Assembly: GCA_028700875.1 (NCBI GenBank)
Contig: JAQVRW010000167.1
Coordinates: 1-6,905 of the forward strand
Origin: Candidatus Zixiibacteriota bacterium
GTDB lineage: Bacteria; Zixibacteria; MSB-5A5; GN15; JAAZOE01
Direction: 5' to 3'
DNA: 6,905 bases
Positions 1 through 5,985 of this stretch are shown in pieces; the first letter of the stretch is position 1; each line of letters begins with the position of its first letter. A program made the position numbers and the translations under genes. The notes under the pieces are model-generated. The model made no database searches and had not been told where the DNA came from. It worked only from the letters and a program-made list of their open reading frames with translations.

Positions 1-1830
1 ATCGCGCCGGTTCCCGGAGGCGATTCGCTCTGGCTGGCCGACCGGCTCGGTCTGACGCTCTTTTTAGCTTCATCTCAAAAAGGCGACGGCTTGATATTGG
101 ACAATTATACGCGTCTGGGGGAATTGGCGCGGGATATTCCGGTTCAACGGGTGGCGGTCGATTCCGGCCAGGTCTGGGCGGGAACCGATAACGGCTTGGC
201 GGTGGCGTCCCGGCGGGATGTGCGGCTCCTTAAGGCGCCCTCGGGTTGGCAGACGTTTTTCCCCAGTCAGATCGTAACCACGCTTCGGTCCGATACGATC
301 ACCGGCATGGCCATGGTCCGTGATACTCTTTATCTCGGCACCGCCCAGGGGGTGTACCGTTTCGAGCAGAGTGTGGAACCGGCCATGACGTATTTGTACA
401 CCTATGGAAACCCGCGAGTATATAATCTTTCACTGACCGGCGACACGGTCATGGCGCATACCGTCCGGGGCAGTTATTATCTGGATCAAGGACAATTTAT
501 CGGCCTGCCGACGGCAGGGATGCCGATTTCGAACACGACCGCCGGGGTGTACGATCCCCAGGGAGTCTTCTGGAACGGCAATCTCGTGGAGGGAATATAT
601 TACCTGGATGGTCAGACATTGTTTCGGTTTGATGCCGGCGGGATGCCGGGGAACCGCTGTCTGGGGATCGCCTCGGCTCAGGGGAAAATCTGGGGCGGGT
701 TCAGCGGAGATGGTTTGGCGTATTATGAAAACGGGCGATGGACCAAGGTCAACTCGGTTACCGGCGATGTGCGAGGGATGGCCGCCGGGCCGTTGGGTGA
801 GCTGTGGGTCGGCACATGGGGCGCCGGGGTGTACCGTATCCTGGGGGATAGCATAGCCCATTTTGACACGACCAACTCCGCATTATCGGGGGTCTCCGAG
901 GGATTGGCCTATGTGGTGGTGACCGATTTCGTTTCCTCCGGCGATGCCGTCTGGATGAACAATTACCGAGGGGTAAATGGTGAAGTCGTCGCGGTCAACC
1001 CGTATCAGACGGACCAATGGCAGGCTTACCAGTTTATCGGCGGCTCCTATGCGGAGCAAATTTCGACGATCACGGCCGGTCAGGGTGGAGTATATGCCGG
1101 TTCGGAGAACAACGGTATCTATGCGATCGGTTACTCCGGAACTCCGTTTTACACCGGTGATGATTATCGCTGGACGTTCACCTCGTCTTCATCGGGTATC
1201 GGCTCCGACGTCATCCGTCGCCTGCGGGTGGATCGGTTCGACACGCTCTGGGTCGGAACGGCTTTCGGGCTGTCATACCAGGCGCTGGGAGAAATCTATT
1301 TCACCAACCTCTCGTTGCCCGAGGGTTTCGGCCCGGAGGTGACGGCGTTCGATTTTGACGGTCAGGGGTCGCTCTATGCCGGATCGGCCCAGGGATTGAT
1401 CGTCCGGGATATCGCCACCGGCGCATTCACCTACCTGACCAGCAAGAATTCCGGGTTGGTCGATGATGATATCAAGGATATCCATTTCGATCACAGCGAT
1501 AACTCGGTCTGGATCGCCACGTCCGGCGGTGTGTCGCGGTTACAGATGCCGTATGCCCTGGCTTCGCCCGATATTGAGCAGGTCCTGGCCTATCCGAATC
1601 CGTTCGTCATCCAAGACGGCGCCGAGACGGTGCGATTTAACTTTGCCCAAACGGCGACGATCAGGATCTATACATTGGCCGGGGAACTGGTGCGGGAAAT
1701 TCCCGTGACCGGCTCCTGGGACGGCCGCAATGCCCAGGGGGAGGTAGTCGCCTCCGGGGTCTATATATTCACCCTCACCGACCCCGAAGGGAAGGTCGGC
1801 CGGGGGAAAATCTTTCTTGTGCGAAAGTAA
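1..1830 (+). CDS. Secreted beta-propeller protein with C-terminal FlgD-like/T9SS sorting domain (5' partial)
   Basis: The frame is open from base 1, so the true start and any signal peptide lie outside the window. The TTG at 91 is internal, because propeller-like sequence (SLWLADRLGLTLFLA) already precedes it. The visible 609 residues carry repeated blades of the type found in two-component regulator propellers, W/YxGTxxGxxxx: VWAGTDNGLAV near 172, LYLGTAQGVY near 328, IWGGFSGDGLAYY near 688, LWVGTWGAGVY near 802, VYAGSENNGIY near 1090, LWVGTAFGLSY near 1246, LYAGSAQGLIV near 1372 and VWIATSGGVSRL near 1507. From about 1579 a C-terminal domain follows with YPNPF (1591-1605), WDGRN and GVYIF, ending in KIFLVRK, as in FlgD-like Ig or T9SS type A sorting domains. 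No kinase or membrane segment is seen. Export and surface attachment are inferred. The two-propeller-plus-sorting-domain plan resembles PorZ, but orthology cannot be shown here. The stop abuts the next ATG, suggesting translational coupling. Confidence 0.88.
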   Translation: MAPVPGGDSLWLADRLGLTLFLASSQKGDGLILDNYTRLGELARDIPVQRVAVDSGQVWAGTDNGLAVASRRDVRLLKAPSGWQTFFPSQIVTTLRSDTITGMAMVRDTLYLGTAQGVYRFEQSVEPAMTYLYTYGNPRVYNLSLTGDTVMAHTVRGSYYLDQGQFIGLPTAGMPISNTTAGVYDPQGVFWNGNLVEGIYYLDGQTLFRFDAGGMPGNRCLGIASAQGKIWGGFSGDGLAYYENGRWTKVNSVTGDVRGMAAGPLGELWVGTWGAGVYRILGDSIAHFDTTNSALSGVSEGLAYVVVTDFVSSGDAVWMNNYRGVNGEVVAVNPYQTDQWQAYQFIGGSYAEQISTITAGQGGVYAGSENNGIYAIGYSGTPFYTGDDYRWTFTSSSSGIGSDVIRRLRVDRFDTLWVGTAFGLSYQALGEIYFTNLSLPEGFGPEVTAFDFDGQGSLYAGSAQGLIVRDIATGAFTYLTSKNSGLVDDDIKDIHFDHSDNSVWIATSGGVSRLQMPYALASPDIEQVLAYPNPFVIQDGAETVRFNFAQTATIRIYTLAGELVREIPVTGSWDGRNAQGEVVASGVYIFTLTDPEGKVGRGKIFLVRK

Positions 1831-2787
1831 ATGGATGTCCGAGTCATAGAGCGCCCGGCGGTGGACCTGCCGGCATGGGATGCGCTTGTCCAATATCGGT
1901 CGTTTTTTCAAACGGTCGCCTGGGCCGATGTCTGCGCGGCCGGCATGGGACGGCAGGCACGGGCCGTGTTTCTCTGCGCTTTCGAAGACGGCGTGTTGAA
2001 GGCGGGTCTGCCGGCGATTACCACCCGTCGATTCGGGTTGAAGTCGTTTTTCTCCATGCCGTATGGCACCTATGGCGGGGCCGTTTATGACCCCGGCGTC
2101 GACGATGAATTCAAGCGTCGATTCTGCGGTAGTTTGACGACGACGCTCGATACCGGCCGTTTCTGGTACATAGACATCACGGACTATTTCGATTCGTTGC
2201 GGCTATGGTCCGATTGCCCCCTGATTCGCACGCGGTATGAAACGCATATCATCGAATTGCAGGACGGCGTCGAATTCATGCCATCCGACAAAGGCACGGC
2301 CGGCGATATCCGCGCCGGAGAAAAGCGGGGTGGGAGGATAGTGACCATCGATTCCGGCCGACTCAATGATTTCTTTCGCCTGTATCGCCTGACCGAGAAA
2401 CGCCACGGGCGCACCCGCCTCCGCTATTCACGGGAGTTTTTCAAAGCCATTCTCGATCATCTGGGGAGGATCGACCGGCTGTACTGGACCGGGTTCGAAG
2501 CGGAAGGAACCCTGATCGGTTCGCAGATTAATTTTGTCTATGGCGACACCTTGTTTTACTGGCAGGCCGTTTCCGATTACGACAAACGGTGGTACAAGCC
2601 GAACCAGGCTCTTCTGTATGATGCCATACTCCACGCGGGGGAAAAAGGACTCCGACAGGTCAACCTGGGCGGCTCTCCCCAGGATGCAGTCGGTCTGCGG
2701 AAATTCAAGGAACAATGGGGAGGGCAGCCGATGGCCTACGACATGTACTCGTATCGGTCGCGCCTGCACCGATTGATAAGGCGATAG
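1831..2787 (+). CDS. FemAB/GNAT-like acyltransferase, probably glycan or peptidoglycan modifying
   Basis: This 318-residue cytosolic-type protein resembles the FemAB-related GNAT family (Acetyltransf_6-like). Members have two tandem acyltransferase folds and transfer an acyl or aminoacyl group, in peptidoglycan bridges or surface polysaccharides. The N-terminal half has SFFQTVAWADV (24-34), the usual 'place and mind' opening, and MPYGTYGGAVYDP (76-88). The second half has the charged IRAGEKRGG helix (160-168), the helix-rich LYRLTEKRHGR (184-194), then the family's strongest signature: FYWQAVSDYDKRWYKPNQ (242-259), QVNLGGSP (276-283) and GLRKFKEQWGG (288-298). Length is normal for the family and nothing seems truncated. 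The ATG directly follows the TAA of the propeller gene; no good Shine-Dalgarno is visible (GAAAG at 1823-1827 is too close), so reinitiation is likely. Three glycosyltransferases follow, so an exopolysaccharide or LPS sugar is a more likely substrate than lipid II. The donor and acceptor cannot be read from sequence. Confidence 0.85.
   Translation: MDVRVIERPAVDLPAWDALVQYRSFFQTVAWADVCAAGMGRQARAVFLCAFEDGVLKAGLPAITTRRFGLKSFFSMPYGTYGGAVYDPGVDDEFKRRFCGSLTTTLDTGRFWYIDITDYFDSLRLWSDCPLIRTRYETHIIELQDGVEFMPSDKGTAGDIRAGEKRGGRIVTIDSGRLNDFFRLYRLTEKRHGRTRLRYSREFFKAILDHLGRIDRLYWTGFEAEGTLIGSQINFVYGDTLFYWQAVSDYDKRWYKPNQALLYDAILHAGEKGLRQVNLGGSPQDAVGLRKFKEQWGGQPMAYDMYSYRSRLHRLIRR
2778..2781 (+). promoter_or_regulatory. 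Ribosome binding site for the first GT4 gene
   Basis: AAGG lies six bases before the ATG at 2788 and nine before the second ATG at 2791. It sits inside the last codons of the FemAB-like gene. The spacing suits either start and slightly favours neither. Confidence 0.5.
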
Positions 2788-3855
2788 ATGATGCCCAAAC
2801 TGTTGGTCATGGCCGATGCCCGGGCGGTGCACACCGAACGATGGTGCCGCTATTTCGAGGAAGCGGGATTCGAAACCGCGCTGTTTTCGCTGGAGCGATG
2901 CACCATCCAGCTGCCGCGCCATCTGTTCATGGGCAAACGCACGACCGGTTTGGGGGTGGCCGATTATTTTTTGGCCCGCAAGCGCCTGCAGGCGGTAGTC
3001 AAGGAATTCCAGCCCGATATCATCAACCCCCATTACATCATCTCGTATGCCTGGCTGGCCTGGCTGGCCCGCCTGCGGCCGGTGATAGCAACCGCCTGGG
3101 GCAGTGACCTGTTATTGATGCCGCAACGGTCGTTTCTTCATCGCCGGCGCATCCGCAATGCCCTGCGATGGGCGGATTTTTGCACGGTCGATAATAAAAA
3201 TCTGCATAACGTCGCCGCCCAGTATATGCCGCCGGAGAAGATCATCCGGGTCATCATGGGCGTCGAACGTCGCCTTCTGGAGAAGATGGTCAAGACCGAT
3301 TATACCGAAACCGGCCCGCTTCGGATCGTCGCCCCCCGGGGGTTAGGCCGGGTCTACGATCCGTTCACGATCGTCGAGGCGTGCCGTCTGATAGGCGACC
3401 GAATCGACTATCATCTGGATTTGTTCGGTAACGGCAAAGACCTGGCGCTGCTGGAAGAAGCATTCCGGAAACGGTCGCTGGGGGCCAGGATTTCGCTACG
3501 GCCGTTTTTGCCGCATGATGATTTCGCCTTGAGTCTGAAAGAGTACGATATCTATCTGGCGGCGTCGCGCTCCGATTCCACGTCGGTGGCGTTGTTGGAG
3601 GGGATGGCTTCGGGATTATTCCCGGTCGTGTCCGACATCCCCGGCAACCACGAATGGATCACGCCGGGCGAGAACGGGCTGCTGTTTGCGCCCGGATCGC
3701 CGTTGCCTCTGGCCGAAGCGATAGCCGATGCCGCGCGGCGGCGGGTCGAGTTCCGACAAGTCGCGGCGGTCAATCGGGAACGAATCATGAAAGAGGCGAT
3801 CTGGGAAGACAATATGGATCGGTTTCGCGACCTCATGCTGACGTTGGTGCGATAA
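2788..3855 (+). CDS. Glycosyltransferase, GT4-type (GT-B fold)
   Basis: The 355-residue product has the two-domain GT-B plan of retaining GT4 enzymes, which transfer a sugar from a nucleotide donor to a lipid- or glycan-linked acceptor at the cytoplasmic face of the inner membrane. The N-terminal acceptor half has PDIINPHYIISYAWLAWLAR (about 80-99) followed by TAWGSDLLL (102-110), typical of this family. The C-terminal donor half has APRGLGRVYDP (182-192), LFGNGKD (212-218) and the acidic motif region SDSTSVALLEGMASGLFPVV. The usual E-x7-E pair is D263 and E271 here, a conservative change. IPGNHEWI and NGLLF follow, as expected for donor-site loops. ATG at 2788 directly follows TAG; a second ATG at 2791 is equally possible. 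AAGG at 2778-2781 is a plausible ribosome binding site for either. It sits between the FemAB-like gene and a second GT4 gene in one operon. The sugar specificity is unknown. Confidence 0.92.
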   Translation: MMPKLLVMADARAVHTERWCRYFEEAGFETALFSLERCTIQLPRHLFMGKRTTGLGVADYFLARKRLQAVVKEFQPDIINPHYIISYAWLAWLARLRPVIATAWGSDLLLMPQRSFLHRRRIRNALRWADFCTVDNKNLHNVAAQYMPPEKIIRVIMGVERRLLEKMVKTDYTETGPLRIVAPRGLGRVYDPFTIVEACRLIGDRIDYHLDLFGNGKDLALLEEAFRKRSLGARISLRPFLPHDDFALSLKEYDIYLAASRSDSTSVALLEGMASGLFPVVSDIPGNHEWITPGENGLLFAPGSPLPLAEAIADAARRRVEFRQVAAVNRERIMKEAIWEDNMDRFRDLMLTLVR

Positions 3856-5096
3856 TGGCCGGAACGGTGTTGGTCATCGTGTATTATTTCCCGCCGCTCG
3901 GCATGGGCGGGGTGCAGCGGATGGCCAAGCTGATCAAGTATCTTCCGGAGTCCGGGTATGATGTCCTGGTGATGACGGTCAAGACGGTTCGTTACCCCGC
4001 GTATGATGAAACGTTGCTGGCGGAGCTTCCGGGCGAAGTTCGCATTTTTCGTTCCGGGTCGTACGACGCCGCCCGGGCGGCGCATCTGCTCCGCCTGCCC
4101 ATAGGGTCCGGTCCGGTGGCCTCGATGGCCCGGAGACGAGAGTTGTTCTGGCCCGATTCCAAGATCGGCTGGAAAGGCCCGGCCCTGCGGCTGGCCCGAA
4201 AGATCATGAGTCGTCACCCGGTCGATGTCATCCTGACGTCGTCGCCGCCGATCACCGGACATCTCATCGGGCGCGAATTGAAGCGGCAATTCGGCCTGCC
4301 CTGGGTGGCGGATTTCCGCGATATCTGGGAGATGCGGCCGCCGGAGAAACGATATGCCGATCCCCGAATGGTCCAGAAGTCAAATGCCCTCTTGGAGGAA
4401 ATCGGGCAAACCGCCGATGCGATTACGGCGGTCAGCGATTCCGTCGGGCAGCGCGTCTCGCGTCAAGCTCAGGCCATCATGGGGGGATACGATCCGGCCG
4501 ATTTTGTCGGGCTCCCGGCGGCTGAACCGGAAAAGACATTCACTCTGACGCACATGGGGACAATAAACGATATGGCGCCGATGGAGCCGTTTTTTGCGGC
4601 GGCGCAGATCGTGGCGGCGCGGAACAGCGCCTTCGGCGAGAGCATACGATTCAATTTCATCGGGGAAGTGGATGCCGTTCAAATCAGGCATCAGGCTGCC
4701 GCCTATGGCTTGGCCGATCGGATTCATCTGGCCGGGTATTTGTCTCATGCGGCGGCGTTGGGGGAGGCGTCACATGCAGCGGCGCTGTTGATCAGCGTGC
4801 CCGATGGATACCCGGAAACTCTGCCGGGAAAGATATTCGATTGTCTATCGCTGCCGGCGCCGCTTCTGGCTTCGGTGCCGTCACGCGGAGAACCAGACAA
4901 GTTGATCGCCTCCTGCCATGGCGGGATGTCGGCTGGACCGGGTTACCACAAGATTCTGGCGGACAAGATGGAGTTGTTGTTCAAAGACCATCTGGAGGGG
5001 AAACGCTGGGCCAAGAACGACCTGACCGGCTATTCGCGTCCCGGTATGGCCGCCCGATTCGCGCAACTCTTCGACAAGGTGCGCGGTCATGGATAA
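3855..5096 (+). CDS. Glycosyltransferase, GT4-like (GT-B fold), divergent
   Basis: The start is set at the ATG overlapping the previous stop (TAATG). The frame is open back to 3654, but that part lies over the end of the preceding gene and reads as arginine/glycine-rich shadow sequence. The 413-residue product opens with VLVIVYYFPPLGMGGVQR (5-22), the classic GT4 N-terminal strand and glycine loop. It continues with ILTSSPPITGHLIG (about 126-139) and VADFRDIWEMRPPEKRY (151-167), motifs common in exopolysaccharide GT4 enzymes. The C-terminal half has LTHMGTIND near 231-239, FIGEV, and VPDGYPETLPGKIFDCLSL, where the E-x7-E pair is E321 and D329. The LPGKIF form is common in one GT4 branch. No membrane segment is evident. 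Only a weak GGTG at 3846-3849 precedes the start, so translation probably depends on coupling to the upstream gene. Sugar donor and acceptor are unknown. Confidence 0.9.
   Translation: MAGTVLVIVYYFPPLGMGGVQRMAKLIKYLPESGYDVLVMTVKTVRYPAYDETLLAELPGEVRIFRSGSYDAARAAHLLRLPIGSGPVASMARRRELFWPDSKIGWKGPALRLARKIMSRHPVDVILTSSPPITGHLIGRELKRQFGLPWVADFRDIWEMRPPEKRYADPRMVQKSNALLEEIGQTADAITAVSDSVGQRVSRQAQAIMGGYDPADFVGLPAAEPEKTFTLTHMGTINDMAPMEPFFAAAQIVAARNSAFGESIRFNFIGEVDAVQIRHQAAAYGLADRIHLAGYLSHAAALGEASHAAALLISVPDGYPETLPGKIFDCLSLPAPLLASVPSRGEPDKLIASCHGGMSAGPGYHKILADKMELLFKDHLEGKRWAKNDLTGYSRPGMAARFAQLFDKVRGHG
5076..5081 (+). promoter_or_regulatory. Ribosome binding site for the GT2 gene
   Basis: AAGGTG is a good Shine-Dalgarno match seven bases before the ATG at 5089. 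It lies inside the end of the upstream GT4 gene and supports the 8-base overlapping start. Confidence 0.65.
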
Positions 5097-5985
5097 GACG
5101 CCGGTATCGGCCATCGTGATTTCATACAATGGCCTTCGGTTTATCGCCGACTGCCTGACAACACTAAAAACCGATCTCGGTGATCGTCCCCATGAAATAA
5201 TCATCGTCGACAATCATTCCACCGACGGCGCTTTGGAATATATCGAGCAGCATCATCCCGACGTTATCCTGATTAAGAATGACCGGAATCTTGGGTTCGC
5301 CAGGGCGGTCAATCAAGGGATCGAGGCGGCCCGTCATGACTATCTCTGGATATTGAATCAGGATATCCGCATCCGCGCCGGGTGCCTCGATGCTCTGATG
5401 GTCTGCGCGGCGAAACTGCCCCGTCCGGGAGTGATCGGCCCGATGTTTGTCGGATTCGATGGCCGCTTGCAGTTCTCCTGCCGTCGGTTTCCCCGGTACC
5501 ATCATCTTCTTTTCGAACTGCTCGGCCTGGCCTATCTGTTCCCCCGGTCGCGTCTGTTCAACGGCTGGAAAATGGGAGATTTCGACCATACGGTTTCCGC
5601 CACGGTGGAGCAACCGATGGGGGCGGCCATGCTGATATCGCGTTCGGCTATTTCGGACATCGGACTGATGGACGAATCATTCGGCATCTTTTTCAACGAC
5701 GTGGACTATTGCCGCCGCCTGCAGGAAGCCGGATATGTCAATTATTATTGCGTCGGCGGGGTGATCGAGCATTATGTGGGGGGATCGGTTTCGCGACGGA
5801 AGGCCGGAATGATCTGGCTGTCGCATATCAGCATGTACCGCTATCTGAAAAAATGGGAAAATCGCCGTCAGGGAAGCAGGCTGGTCAGGCTGCTGTGGGC
5901 GCCGTTGCCGTATTTGGCCGGGCTGTTATTGATTCTCGCCGCGATACCGCGATCGATATTCCACTATTACCGGTCGTCTATTTGA
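5089..5985 (+). CDS. Glycosyltransferase family 2, rhamnosyltransferase-like, with C-terminal membrane segment
   Basis: This 298-residue protein is a GT-A fold GT2 enzyme, an inverting transferase using a nucleotide sugar at the inner face of the cytoplasmic membrane. Motifs in order: AIVISYNG (8-15), IIIVDNHSTDG (37-47, D41 for nucleotide binding), NLGFARAVNQGI (67-78), LNQD (89-92) in the place of the metal-binding DxD, GVIGPMF, FSCRRFP (129-135), GAAMLISRSA (178-187), GLMDESFGIFFNDVDYCRR (192-210, with the acidic catalytic region D204/D206) and IEHYVGGS (226-233). This set matches WbbL-like rhamnosyltransferases and relatives, but the sugar is not certain. LWAPLPYLAGLLLILAAI (269-286) is a probable membrane or membrane-associated helix. 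The ATG overlaps the previous gene by 8 bases (ATGGATAA) and has a good AAGGTG seven bases upstream. It is the last gene of the operon, and its 3' end overlaps the convergent peptidase gene by 8 bases. Confidence 0.93.
   Translation: MDKTPVSAIVISYNGLRFIADCLTTLKTDLGDRPHEIIIVDNHSTDGALEYIEQHHPDVILIKNDRNLGFARAVNQGIEAARHDYLWILNQDIRIRAGCLDALMVCAAKLPRPGVIGPMFVGFDGRLQFSCRRFPRYHHLLFELLGLAYLFPRSRLFNGWKMGDFDHTVSATVEQPMGAAMLISRSAISDIGLMDESFGIFFNDVDYCRRLQEAGYVNYYCVGGVIEHYVGGSVSRRKAGMIWLSHISMYRYLKKWENRRQGSRLVRLLWAPLPYLAGLLLILAAIPRSIFHYYRSSI
5978..5985. other. Convergent 3' overlap of the GT2 and C25 peptidase genes
   Basis: The plus-strand TGA occupies 5983-5985 and the minus-strand TAG occupies 5978-5980 (CTA on the plus strand), so the two coding regions share eight bases tail to tail. 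Transcription terminators for both operons, if present nearby, must lie inside the opposite gene. I see no strong hairpin with a U-tract at the junction. Confidence 0.9.

Noticed and set aside
91..93. TTG as the start of the propeller gene
   Set aside because: The frame is open to base 1 and already encodes a propeller-like blade before this codon, so the gene is truncated by the window edge.
1..1560. Two-component sensor (hybrid histidine kinase) suggested by regulator-propeller repeats
   Set aside because: No Y_Y_Y domain, membrane segment, kinase or response regulator follows. The protein ends in a sorting-type domain instead.
2428..3033. 201-codon open frame on the minus strand
   Set aside because: It lies opposite the conserved end of the FemAB-like gene and the start of the first GT4 gene, has no motif, and is explained as a shadow.
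3052..3069. Nine-base tandem duplication encoding WLAWLA
   Set aside because: There are only two copies, in frame, within a normal GT4 acceptor-domain helix. It is not evidence of a repeat element.
3333..3342. CCCCCGGGGG palindrome
   Set aside because: It encodes a conserved Pro-Arg-Gly stretch of the GT4 donor domain, has no loop, and is explained by codon use.
3654..3854. Possible 67-residue N-terminal extension of the second GT4 protein
   Set aside because: The extension overlaps the preceding gene's conserved end and has shadow composition. The ATG at 3855 gives the expected GT4 N-terminus.
3552..4289. 245-codon open frame on the minus strand
   Set aside because: It spans the junction of two well-supported glycosyltransferase genes, is rich in Arg/His/Gly, and shows no recognisable motif. 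It is a G+C-driven antisense shadow.
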